Origin: Agaricus subrufescens
Lineage: Eukaryota > Basidiomycota > Agaricomycetes > Agaricales > Agaricaceae
Length of the DNA: 64,000 nucleotides
Reading direction: 5' to 3'
Assembly (NCBI GenBank): GCA_029945375.1
Contig: CM057066.1
Coordinates: 1,488,001 to 1,552,000 of the forward strand
This document shows, piece by piece, positions 53,967 through 64,000 of this stretch. The number at the start of each line of letters is the position of its first letter. The first letter of the stretch is position 1. The notes under the pieces are model-generated. The model was not told the DNA's origin. It searched no databases and was given only the letters and a program-made list of their open reading frames with translations. A program made the translations under genes and the position numbers.

Positions 53967-54568
53967 AGCCCAAGACAAATTTTCGAGTCTAAACCGACCA
54001 CCATTGGAATGCGAGGGATGCAGAATGGGATTTATTTATAGATCACTGATTACTGCTACATTCGTTTCTTAAATTAACACTACGCGCCTAAATTAAACCT
54101 TTTGAGTAATGAACATGGAGGAGGGGAACCAAAGCTTGATTGACATTCATTCATTCAAGATCACCACAAAGTAACAGATTAATATACTTCTCTCGGCAAC
54201 CATGGCGAGCGCAGTATGGAGGAGACAAGATTGGGGCAAGGTCAAAATCCACAAGAGGACAAGTCCTCAAATCAGATGGTAATAGTCAGGTCGACATTGA
54301 CTCCCTTAATTTACCGCTGTGATCGCAAGAGTGCAGTGGGCTGGTGTTGGAACTTGTTGGAACGTGTTGATGACTGAAGTTGTGCTTTCACTCTGCCTAA
54401 GATAGAGGGTCTGGATAAAGGTGCCAGGGTTGACTCAATTCAAATATTTTAGTTTGGTAAACAGTAGCTTACAGAGTATATTCTATTCTCATATAGGCGT
54501 CACGTAGAGTGCCCTTCCCAGAATACTACAGGGTAATAATGCATAAGATACGGACATCCCACCTTAGA
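53967..54568 (+). other. Intergenic, no gene seen
   Basis: Convergent 3' regions of the receptor and the amidotransferase. Short open frames lack homology. Confidence 0.4.
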
Positions 54569-55644
54569 TTAGTATTCTACACCGAGCATCCGCCATACCG
54601 CCCTTCCGACGACATCGAAAGCATCAACAGGCTTCCACCTTTTGATTGTACTGTCCAAGTCTGACGGTGCAACATCACCCGTATCGCCTTTTTCGCCAAA
54701 GTATGCGGTGGCGACCGCAGGGGACATAACACCAGAAGCCGCCCGTAGACGAACAATCCCCGACACAAGGGGTTCAGTGAATTCTGGATGCCCTTGGACA
54801 GTTAAGATATGAATATCTTTAAGGTCAATCTGGTCTAGTTCCTCCGGTTTCGTGACAGAAGGATTGAATTTTACAAGACCCTGGCACGCAGAAATGTCTG
54901 TAGAACCAAGGAGGTATAGTTCGCCGGAGGAGATTGCCTCCGAGACGGTGTCGAGTGGTACATGATCTCGATGCATTTCTTGGATAAGCTAGATAATTTA
55001 TTTTCATGTCAATTAACCTTCCGAGAAGCAGGCATGGAAGGCATCTCAGATCTTACCATGTCATCAACACCGAACACCGATTTGCCTATACCAGTAAGCT
55101 TAACTTTGGTAGGTCCGAGCTCCCATTGTCCATCATTGTACACGCATTTCCCACCAAAGATCCGAGCTACAATTTGATGACCAAAACAAATGCCTGCACA
55201 AAGTAGTTTGGTTGGGGACGTCAGGAGGAAAATAGCTACAATTGTAAGCTCACCACATATCTTAACTTTCGGGTGATCACGAGCGATATGCTGGACATAA
55301 ACGATGAGGCTATTGATCCATTCCACATCATCATAAGCATTTGACGCTGGAGATGATATTATTATGACACATCGAGTATGAAGCAAGATGGAGCAAGGAT
55401 ACGACTAACCTGATCCGGTGATCATAATCATATCATATTCAGCTATTCTTTCTTCTTCGGGGTATTTCATTACCTTGGCATCATAACCGTCGACTATGAC
55501 CTGTCGGTTCGAGGTGGGCGGTACGGTATTCTTGCAGAAACGTTCATAGACATCATAGTAGTCTCCATGAGCCTCGCGGACAGGCGATGAGATCACGCCG
55601 CATATGAGGAGAGCAATGCGAGTGGTAGTAGTAGGAGGAGCCAT
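54569..55644 (-). CDS. Class I glutamine amidotransferase-like protein
   Basis: Stand-alone GATase1-fold protein of the GMP-synthase-like group (yeast YLR126C type). Exons: MAPPTTTTRIALLICGVISS and YDMIMITGSG; SNAYDDVEWINSLIVYVQHI; ICFGHQIVARIFGG with the nucleophile Cys (GxCxGHQ); then EMHRDHVP, HILTVQGHPEFTEPLV with the catalytic His and Glu, and GRAVWRMLGVEY with stop at 54569-54571. The intron after KICG splits the nucleophile elbow. All three catalytic residues are present, so it should hydrolyse a gamma-glutamyl amide; the substrate is unknown. Complete. Confidence 0.85.
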
Positions 55645-56658
55645 TATAGTCTGAGCAGTAAGACGAGAAGAGGGGGGACGGGTTAGCAAGAGTTGCTAGT
55701 TCCAACGACAGGGAGCTCGGTGTATTTATATATTACCTTCCTCGGTGGAACTTGGACCCGAAATCCGTGCCACCCGTCACCTGACTAACTTTTATGCAAT
55801 GGTTTGCAATCTCAAAACTTAATAAGTTCTAGTACTCACAGCGAGGTATGTTCTTTCGGACTAACAAGCCCATAACTAGTAAGGAATCCATACAGGCCGA
55901 CCGGTCCGTTGCTCCGCTATTCGCGTAACTCATGTGCCCAGTAACTTTTTTGATGCACCGAGCCCTATACTTGTCCTACACTTTCACAGTCCCAACACCT
56001 GACACAATAATGTATCTAAAAAACCAAAAATCTACGGCGATTGCAATGGAGTGAATGGCATCTATTGACTTAAGAAAGAAAAGAGAATGCACATAAGACC
56101 CTCACTAACTTAATCAATGTTTCAGGTTCTCGGACCTCTCGATAAACGAGGAAACCAATCCATGGTCCCGACTTTTCAGCGCGTTTGGATAGTATAATCT
56201 GGAGCTTTCAGTTCATATAATGGACAAGTGGCACCCCCTCACAGGTAGCGAAACAGGGTAATTGCGTGATACACGGAGGCAGATTTTTCCTCTGCGACCA
56301 TTTCGCAGACCTTGCACTACTAATAATCTCCAAGAGAACTATAAGGATCCAGCTGAGATAAATTTCATGTATGAAATCGTGTCTGCTAATGGTAAGTAGT
56401 AATGGAGCGTGATGCCATCATAACCGTCTCAACTGCCTTACGAGCACGAACAGAATGGATCACCGAGAGGGCGGTACTACCTCCCTTGAAATCAGTCAAA
56501 TGGACACTATAATACCACTCACAGCAGCCGTCAACAAGCAAAAAAAAAAAACTCCATCAAAATAAACTCTTAACAGAACTTACGACAAATCAGTAGTGTG
56601 CATTATTGAATCTAGAAATGCTGATGATAGGATCCTGTATCGTACTGATGTATGAAAA
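55645..56658 (+). other. Intergenic, no gene seen
   Basis: About 1 kb between the amidotransferase start and the 3' end of the CUE gene. No frame shows coding bias or a recognisable motif. Confidence 0.4.
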
Positions 56659-57609
56659 TCACGACTGAACGCCAGAACTCGAGCCCGACGCTACAGACGA
56701 CTTTTCCGCCTGCTGTGCCAAGAAACGCCTGTAAAAAAAAACCAAAACACGTTCACACTCCATCTCAAAATAGAAAAAAAAAAAAACCACTCACTCTCTA
56801 GCAGCCAAAATCATCTTAGCCTTCCTCTCCCTCAAACTCGCCTCCCTCTTCTCCGCCGTATCCTCCCAAACAGCTTTCCCTCCAACCTCCTCCTCCTGAA
56901 TAGTCTCACCCTCACCCTCACTACCTATACGTTGTTCGAGTTTAAACCGAGTAATGAGCGATTCTTTCTTCTCTGCTTGTTTTTCAACGTGTGATGATGT
57001 AGCACGTCGGTCATGAGCCGTGGCATGTGGCTGTGGAGCCCTATTCGTGCGTGGATAAAGGGTGTAATACGCAGCGGGGGGCTAGGGCAAAAAGAAAGAA
57101 CGGTCACGAACCGAAATTCAATTGGGGGGGGAATCGCTGGGGAGGAGTTAACATGACGTACCGGTTCCAAATAGCCTCTTTCAAGTATTTTGTTTGTGGT
57201 AACCTCGACACTACCAGAGCGCAATAAATCATATTTTATGTTATCGCTGGAATTGACGTTATTCTATTGATTAAGAAAAGGCTGAAGTCGGAGAGGGAGG
57301 GGGCGTACGTGGGGATATCAGGGAACATGTTGGATATGGTCGAAATCTGCGTCAAAGAAATGAGAACCAATCCCAATAGAGGCAATCCGTTCAAACGCAC
57401 CATCTCCTGCGTTACATTTTTTGGCCTGAAACCCAAGAGTTCAGCGGGCGACCTCTGCCTCGAGTTGTCATTCGGGCTATTACCTATATTGGAGCCCAGT
57501 CAGCGCCAGAGTAAGAGAAAGCGAGACCAAACGAGAGACCTGAGGTAGCCCATCGAAAGATAAAGACAATGACAGCAAAAGCGACAAGGACGTTGACGAT
57601 TTCACCCAT
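56659..57609 (-). CDS. CUE1: ER membrane CUE-domain protein (Cue1-like)
   Basis: Start MGEIVNVLVAFAVIVFIFRW, an N-terminal membrane anchor. After an intron come FRPKNVTQEM|ISTISNMFPDIP and, in the next exon, KYDLLRSGSVEVTTNKILER, which together make a CUE ubiquitin-binding domain (MFP and LL motifs). Then PPAAYYTLYPR and a basic/acidic helical tail (KKESLITRFKLEQRI, RKAKMILAAR), with the last exon ending SSSGVQS. Yeast Cue1 recruits Ubc7 to the ER for ER-associated degradation; the order anchor, CUE, C-terminal helix is the same. About 220 residues. Assignment by layout and motif. Confidence 0.7.
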
Positions 57610-57726
57610 TGGGGGGTGGGATGGTACCGGTGAGGGGTGAAGTTAAGTGTTGACTGGAGACAAACAGCGCTTAGCCCTTTTTGGACTCCGATAAAACACT
57701 GGTAACTACAAACTAATACAACTACC

Positions 57727-60336
57727 CTAACTATACTTCACACTATTCAACCGCACAACCAGCGGCAACAGCGATACGTTCTCACTCGATGCGTAGAACT
57801 GCACGCAGTCCAGATGAACTTGAAACCTGTTACCCCCACCCCACCGCAGCATTTCAGTCTCAGCTCTCTTTACTCCTCGGAGGGACTCACCAATGATTAA
57901 AGTTCGTCTCGAACTTTCCCAAGAAATCCCATCGTTTGGCCATGGCTTGGTCTCCTTCCGCAGTCTCCGCAGCAGCAATAGCCTGGTTCGCCGACTTTGT
58001 AAAATTCGAAGTATACAACGCAAAAGTCGAACACGTCACAATCAATCTTGAATATGCCTTTAAAAAAACCACTTGTCAGCTTGGGATCATCAAAACTCTG
58101 CAAACATACGCGTAGCAATTTTGAGCTTGTCAGCATGCATTCCTTCAAGCAAGTATCTAAGAAGTCTACATGGTCCCTCAGCAGCTGGTCCACCGTTGTC
58201 ACCTTGTCCAACTTGTCCTCCAGCGCTCGCCAATTTGGTTCTAGTACCTCAAACGTCGCAAAAGCAAGGATCTGCTGCACAAATGACAGCATTCGTGCCC
58301 GCAGTAAGCACACCCGTAGTCGCCATCGACTAAAATCTGGATGATGCGGCGTAGGTTTTCGCCAAGGCGTTGTTTTCTGTTCGATCCACATGGATGATAG
58401 AGATTGCTCCACATGCTTGAGATGGAGAAGAAATCGGAAGAGGAGTTGGTAACGCAGGATTGTTTTACGTGATATAACGAGAGAGAGGGGGAATTTGACA
58501 GTATAGTCCAGAGTCAGGGCGTCGATTGCTGTGAGTGGATTAAAATCCTCCCTCAATGCGTTGTAAAGTAAAACTCACCAAGCATAGACTTTTTATCATC
58601 TTTCTCCTTCTTCTGTTCCTCATGCGCATGTCCATCCTCTCCCCCCTCTTCGCCGCGTCCACCAATCCCTTGGACATTAACAACCTTTAACAAGAAATCA
58701 TACAGACCACTCTCCGCCATCATGACTTTGACGTCCTCGCGGTACAATGTATCCTCGCCGGTATTCAGAGCCAAATCAAGCAGACTCTGAAGTTTGACGA
58801 TGGATGCTGAACGAGAGGCTTTCCGCAGCTCAGTGGAGGATAAGTCAAGGAGATGTGTAAGGAACGATGACTGCGAGAGAAAAAAATAGCGCTTGAATGA
58901 TCGTAGCCGAGGTATCAATTCTTCATCTTTTAACAAAAGCTGAAGTAGCGTCTGATTTGCATGGGAATAGGCCCTTTCGATAAATTTGTAGAATCTAAGT
59001 CAGGAATGATTAAGTCAAAGGGTCAAAGTAAGGATGTATGCCATACTTTTCACTGTCCATGGAGTACTCTTCTTCCTCGCTTGGCGGGCGCTCTTCCGGC
59101 TTCAACTCAATGCCGCACTCTCGTATCACATTGAGATACTTGCCAGCCAATAAGATCTTGTGCTTCCACCCTTCTAAGAGGGGTGGTATACAGGCACCTC
59201 CTGGCAAGCGTCCGCTCGGTCGGGGTGGAGGCACTCCAGCTTGTGAGCGTTTTGACGAGGCAGACGTTGAACCATCACGCAGCTGTCGTTGTCAGTATAG
59301 AAGAAAGAGTAGGGGATACAATTCTATTTGCTTACTGTATATCGTCTCTCCCAATATTCGTCCGTGTAATCGACCTCGAGGATTCCCCGATTGATAAACT
59401 TGCTTTCTTTGACCAAGAGTTCTTCATACGGATCGACCAGTTTTCCGGTAGTGACCCAATCTTGGATCATACCAACATAAGGCTTGCCTGCGGCTTTCAA
59501 GAGTCGGCCGTATATAGCAGTGGCAGTGGGGTCACCACTCATATTTTGCATCCGATCATGTATGATGGCCAAGACTTCGCCACCCTTGACAGGGATTCCA
59601 CTTGATCCGCTGTTATTTTTTGTGATCTCGGAGAGCACAGCGCGTAATTTTGCGCCACCGAGGCCCAGAGCTTCGTTGCGGGCCTCGTCTTCGGGGTCGA
59701 TATCAGAGTCGGAGGAGGAAAGAGAGGCAGAGTCGACTTGGTCTGCCGTGGCGAGTTCGAGAGTGAGTTGGTAGATGAGCGAGAGGGTGTGAATGGTTGG
59801 GTGGACGTAGAACCAGAGTTTCTGGAGAGAGAATTGGGGAGAGGTGTTGAAGGCATGCTCGAGTTGGGAAAGCAGAGTCTGATAATCCTGGTTCGGACGC
59901 GTCATGACACAGGAACAAGCAAATGCAGCAGCGACGGACCTTGAGCATGTCACGGATGGCAGCACAAAGGGCGTGGTTGACGAGGCCGCATTCCAGATGG
60001 CTGCGACGGTCGATAAACGCAGATATAGCAGTGTAATACGTGCCGAGAGGCAGTATCCGTTCTACCAAATCTCGCAGGGACGAGTCTACAAAGGTCGTGT
60101 GTGAGCTGAATTCACGGCTGAACGAGAGACGCGAACCGATGGACGAGGAGACGGCGAAACGGGTGCCGCGGAGGGGGTCGTCGTCGTCGTCGTTGTCGAG
60201 GGTGAGATAGGTGCCTGGAATGCCCTTGGGTCGTTGAGGGCGAGGACGAGCGTTAGAACACACTTATGCGCACCAGGAGGACATTGAGGAGATCGTCGAG
60301 GAGAGCGGCCTCCTGGACGACTGCAGACACCTTCAT
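57727..60336 (-). CDS. Gamma-tubulin complex component 2 (Spc97/Alp4 family)
   Basis: Microtubule nucleation at the spindle pole body. The short exon 1 from ATG at 60334-60336 (MKVSAVVQEAALLDDLLNVL) is followed by IPGTYLTLDNDD, then the GRIP1 part DSSLRDLVERILPLGTYYTA, LQKLWFYVHPTIHTLSLIYQ, KGGEVLAIIHDRMQNMSGDP, FINRGILEVDYTDEYWERRY and PPLLEGWKHKILLAGKYLNV. GRIP2: FFLSQSSFLTHLLDLSSTEL, LDYTVKFPLSLVISRKTILR, LLFRFLLHLKHVEQSLSSMW, VDFLDTCLKECMLTSSKLLR and the end LVVRLNSVKYS. About 9-11 exons. Its ATG lies only 41 bp after the stop of the upstream SNARE gene on the same strand. Complete. Confidence 0.9.
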
Positions 60337-60377
60337 AGCAGAGAAAGTCACGTGTGTATATTAAAGCTACTTAGGTC

Positions 60378-61279
60378 TTAAATACAATGATCAGAATCAA
60401 CAACACAAAGATGATCAGCCCAATCGCCACCGCAGAGCCTGCGCAGCGCGTTAGTCGTCGGCGGACAGACAGCAAACAGCCACTCACTGTTTTCCTTCGC
60501 CCCCCGGGCCACCCGGTCCAGCCGTCTCCGCGCACTTCCCAGCCGCGAATGCGTCCGGTCAATGTCCGTGTCCAACTCCTCCAGCAGCCCGCTGTGCACA
60601 TCCAGCTCGTCGTTGATCTGCACGGATATATGGTGTTGCCGGTTGATCGACTGAGAGAGCTGGTCTAGATGACTATCTTGTTCTGTGGGCCGAGATGAGA
60701 GACTCGAAAGGGGGACAAAGACAGAGAGGCCATTACCATCCATCATCAGCCGCTGCTGTAGCATCACTCCTGCATCGTCCACCGGATCATCCCTGTAAGG
60801 GGTATAACTGAATTCCCCGCTGTTTTTCCGGGGAGGTGTTGGGGGCAGGACCATGGGTGGGGAGGGTGCTCGCGGGAGCGTGTCCGTACTCGAGGACGCT
60901 GATGAGGCGGGAGGGTCCAAACTAGATTCAAAGGTTGAGGAAGCCTGAGGGTTGCAGCCTGCCAAGTTCAACGAGCACCGTACCTCCCAACGTCTATCTC
61001 GCCCGAGTCGTTACCCAGCATACCTCTCATACGCTCGTACTGCCCTCGCAGCAGCGACACCGCCTCTGTCCTCCCATCCCTCTCCTCCATCTCCAGGATG
61101 CCCGTCCTGAGCTGCTGCAGGTTCTTGGAAATTTGGGCGGCATGAGCATTCTTGGGCTGCGCGGTGGGGTTGAGAGAGGCCGAGGGGAATGACTGCAGGC
61201 GCTGTCGCTCCAGCAGAAGCGACAGGGTCTGCGTCGAGAGCGAGGTGAGTTTTGCTAGAGACCTGGTGCCCGAAGCCAT
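60378..61279 (-). CDS. Qc-SNARE, syntaxin-8-like
   Basis: Start MASGTRSLAKLTSLSTQTLS. An N-terminal helical region (ISKNLQQLRTGILEMEERDG), a Pro/Ser-rich linker (LPPTPPRKNSGEF), then a t-SNARE coiled coil SHLDQLSQSINRQHHISVQI...LDTDIDRTHSRLGSARRRL with the central polar residue (Gln of the zero layer at about ISVQIND) and a C-terminal membrane anchor VAIGLIIFVLLILIIVF. The layout matches syntaxin 8/Syn8-type Qc-SNAREs of endosomal fusion. Three or four short introns. Stop at 60378-60380. Confidence 0.8.
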
Positions 61280-61572
61280 GGTGGGTGTGCGTTGGTCCGC
61301 CGTCCAGCCATCATCACCTCCCCTCCCCCACCCTGGGTCTCGTCACGTGTCCCCTATATCCGTCTTCCAGTTCCCAGCTGAGCACTGAGCACACATCAGT
61401 CGGTGCGCATGTTTGTGAACGGGGTAAAGCTCTCAGAAACTTGTTTATTGTGGGCGAAAAGCTAATCGAATTTTGATCGACTGAACTAAATAACGACATG
61501 TTCAAACTTCATCAATTTCCAACGTTTTGGTCCAACTAACGGTAATATTTGACAAGCATTACAGGTAGTTCC

Positions 61573-62000
61573 TTACTGCAATTGGTTCACATCACGAGGG
61601 AGCATGTAAGTTTGATCAGGGTGCATGATGTCGGCACCCATCATGCTGTCAAATGCAGAACCTGGCATCCCGACAGGGTCGAAATCTCGGAATGAACTGC
61701 TCCAATAACCTTGATGGTGTCTCCAGCAAGATAATCATACACTGTTTCACGACCGTACTCTGGGGTTGATGGACCAACGACGTGTTTCAATAGCTGGGCG
61801 GCTTACCCACTTTCAAACAATGTACTCTAATTCCCGGGTTCCAATGTCGTAATCGAAGACGGTCATACTGCTCTTATCGCACAGCCATAAGAAAATTCGT
61901 TTACTAGAAACCCCACCTGAAGTGACCTGACTAGGATAAATTCAATCGTATATAAGCACGTACCATTACTGTGACTCTCAGGACAGGCTCCGAGCGTTTC
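61573..62000 (-). other. Possible exons of an unrecognised gene
   Basis: On the minus strand, protein-like stretches appear in shifting frames: LWLCDKSSMTVFDYDIGTRE, VGPSTPEYGRETVYDYLAGD and MPGSAFDSMMGADIMHPDQT ending at a TAA (61573-61575). They could be exons or a decayed gene. No family is recognised. The rest of 61280-62100 shows nothing. Confidence 0.25.
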
Positions 62001-62099
62001 AACTAACGACTTATTAAACCCCTCTCATTCCATCAAACTGATGCCGGGTGCATAAGACAATACCGAACGCCACTGGTCTGGGTAGATTTCAGCGCTGAT

Positions 62100-63077
62100 T
62101 TTTCTGGTAAGCACCATACACCTAGTGTATTATTTAGTTTGCGGAACTCTCGTATAGATTATGTTGGAAGAGGAGCTGATTGGTGGTCATTTCTCGATCG
62201 AGACGCGACAGTATCAATTCTTGGACGCCCTCGTGGACTTAATACATATGACACCAGCCCTAGAGCCTCTTTGACAACCCATGGAACAGCTAGCTCAAAA
62301 ATCTCTCTAGGTAACCGGATACATTCGTCAATTTGATGTAGAAATTCCAGAAATGGTTGAAAACTGAAGGTAATGTCAATGGGGTGGAATGAAAGGCCCA
62401 GGATACGATCAAGGTCTGGAGTCATCCAGATGGTAAGTACCGGGTTGTAACATAGTCAGGCCGCCGAAGGCTCAGGGCTTAGCACAGCCAGTGTGTTCCA
62501 AAGGAGGCTCCACCCGTCTGAAAGGTGGCACGATTGAGATGTTGCATATCTGAAATGACATAGGAGGATATGGTCGGTATAGATGAAAGTGATAAGTCTA
62601 GTAGGTCTCCAATAGCGCGGAAAGCTGTCGGATACCAGCATCCCTATGGCCTCGAGGACATTTGGTGAGAGTCAGAAAGATGGGCAGTGTATAGTTCCTG
62701 CAACGCAGAAGGAATGGCAAGCAAGTTTGGAATAGTCCTGGTAGTGGTTGAAAATGGGTTCTTCTGCAAGGGCATAACGTTCATCGTAAAAGGTGAACGA
62801 GAAGGGCGAAGGGTGAGAACGATCACGAAAAGGGTTACAGAGGGTGGGGGGCAGAGGTAACTCATACTAATCTTCTCGGGGCAGTAGGAGAGGTCCAATG
62901 TACGTATACTGGTGATTATTATTATCGTGAGCCTATAATTAGGAGGTTTATAAGTAGTGTGGGGAACTGGGAATTTCTTGTTAAAGCCAAAATGGTCGCT
63001 ATATGGTACGTCCAAAGAGATGAGGAATACAGTTCTGAAAAATCCATTCTAGAGTGAGGCCTAGGCCGATGATGGAA
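62100..63077 (-). other. Degenerate continuation of a YR-type retroelement
   Basis: Downstream of the knuckle ORF at 63078-63944 protein-like pieces appear in changing frames: LTLEWIFQNCIPHLFG, then YSDHFGFNKKFPVPHTTYKP. The latter pattern (hydrophobic GF....P...T..PPN) recurs in agaricomycete elements after this Gag type. Below about 62.9 kb I recognise nothing. Confidence 0.3.
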
Positions 63078-63944
63078 TCAGATGAAAGGGCATGACTGGG
63101 CATTATGCTCCATCCCTTTGCACAGGGAACACCAGTGAAGACCTTTATGGCAACTAGTGTCGGTGCACCCAGTAGATCCATTGAAGGATAAACAGTATCG
63201 ATTACCATCTACATCACAGTCCTCCTGGGGAAGTACGACCACAGGTAATCCGTTGAACAATGTGTGCGAGGCGCAACCTCTTGCCGAGTGGGGACCACCA
63301 CACCTGAGGCAGCGACGAGAGGGTCTCTGTCTATTTCGACCGTCGTATGGATTGTGAGAGCCTGGCCGAGAGGATATATTCTTGATTAATTCCATTCTTA
63401 TGCCCAACCAAACTTGTCGGTGAAAGATTCTTGGATCAATATCTTCATGTTTCGACTGCCGCCGAATATATATATCATAACGGAGCCACGTTGACCAGTT
63501 GAACGAGCGATCGGGGGCGTCACGAATGCGATCGAAGTGAGATTCCCAAAGATCATGCAGAGCGGGTTGATAAGTCTGCAAGAGATCCAAAAAACGAGAG
63601 GAAGCCTCGGACCAATCTTCGTATGAAAGTTTGTATTCCTTTGGGTCGCAGTTAAGCAGGCAGGTTTCCACTATGAGTTGGTTGTGCTCGTTAATCTTCA
63701 ACTCGCGATTGATTTTCTGATCATTGCTGTCAAGTAAACAGAACCGGTCTGTGAGGTACGTGAACGGTATGTGCTCAAGCCACCCTCTGATGACTTCCTT
63801 CTGTACGACCTCAGGTATGGTGAAGAGTTGGTACACAGGGGCACAGCCAGGTATCATCCTTGGTCGACCTTTGGCAGTCTGGGCGACGATGGTACATGAT
63901 GTTCCATTTCTGAAAGCACGGCGTCGGTCGACAACTATGTGCAT
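63078..63944 (-). CDS. Gag-like zinc-finger ORF of a DIRS/YR-type retroelement
   Basis: 288 residues from ATG at 63942-63944. The helical N-terminal half has SYEDWSEASSRFLDLLQTYQ and W..HFDRIRDAPDRSFNWSTW, then a basic tract. A first knuckle CLRCGGPHSARGC follows, and then the pattern C.SFNG.TGC....C..GLHWCSLCKGMEHNAQSC. This C-terminal cluster is typical of Gag-like ORFs of tyrosine-recombinase retroelements in agaricomycetes (from memory). Role: RNA/DNA binding. The element would continue at lower coordinates, where it is decayed. Possible exon start, since an acceptor-like ATAG follows the ATG. Confidence 0.55.
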   Translation of the reverse strand: MHIVVDRRRAFRNGTSCTIVAQTAKGRPRMIPGCAPVYQLFTIPEVVQKEVIRGWLEHIPFTYLTDRFCLLDSNDQKINRELKINEHNQLIVETCLLNCDPKEYKLSYEDWSEASSRFLDLLQTYQPALHDLWESHFDRIRDAPDRSFNWSTWLRYDIYIRRQSKHEDIDPRIFHRQVWLGIRMELIKNISSRPGSHNPYDGRNRQRPSRRCLRCGGPHSARGCASHTLFNGLPVVVLPQEDCDVDGNRYCLSFNGSTGCTDTSCHKGLHWCSLCKGMEHNAQSCPFI

Positions 63945-64000
63945 GGAAAATGAACGTCAATAAATAGTGAAAACACGAAAGATGTAGTAATAGTGAATCA

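Overview
The window is nuclear DNA of a filamentous basidiomycete, almost certainly an agaricomycete. The evidence is many 50-60 nt GT-AG introns, a sphingolipid C9-methyltransferase, an agaricomycete-type tyrosine-recombinase relic, chromodomain Gypsy and Copia retrotransposons, and intron-bearing tRNAs. It falls into three zones: a young transposon nest (1-28.8 kb), an old CpG-depleted transposon zone that has destroyed a dehydrogenase gene (28.9-33.9 kb), and a compact block of host genes (34.1-61.3 kb), followed by another retroelement edge (61.5-64 kb).

The nest (1-28.8 kb) consists of Copia copies in both orientations, interrupted by at least ten copies of a retroposon family I call ORF1-only elements (a-j). 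These carry one gag-like, cysteine/histidine-knuckle ORF or no ORF, a shared 5' head, a shared 3' UTR and a poly(A) tail. Where both ends survive (b, c, d, f) they have 12-15 bp target-site duplications. None carries a reverse transcriptase, so they resemble the mammalian HAL1 'half-LINEs'. Element d (7569-18165) sits in a Copia gag gene. Inside it lies a very young Gypsy chromovirus (8018-16528) with a 5-bp duplication and two 541-bp LTRs that differ at only two positions.

The Gypsy element is the most informative object here. It has a Tf1-like self-priming site, a leader of about 1.5 kb with no AUG before Gag, a -1 frameshift signal (AAATTTT, 9-nt spacer, 11-bp hairpin) at the Gag stop, a Pol with chromodomain, and a third zinc-knuckle ORF whose start overlaps the Pol stop as ATGA. 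A 412-codon alternative frame overlaps that third ORF.

The old zone holds a tyrosine-recombinase pseudogene without a single CpG, and a sorbitol/arabinitol-dehydrogenase-like gene broken by a 1.17-kb foldback element and a 1.38-kb LTR-like repeat. CpG depletion stops at the edge of the last insertion.

The host block contains, in order: mitochondrial isoleucyl-tRNA synthetase (-), a frameshifted acyl-CoA synthetase relic (+), acetolactate synthase ILV2 (-), tRNA-Leu(CAA), sphingolipid C9-methyltransferase (-), a CSC1/OSCA-like channel (+), ATP synthase subunit j (-), a GNAT-Mss4 fusion (+), tRNA-Val(AAC), a seven-helix receptor (+), a class I glutamine amidotransferase (-), a CUE-domain ER protein (-), gamma-tubulin complex component 2 (-) and a Qc-SNARE (-). 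Several pairs share very short divergent promoters, and GCP2 starts 41 bp after the SNARE stop on the same strand. Exon boundaries were inferred by eye from GT-AG sites and family alignments from memory.
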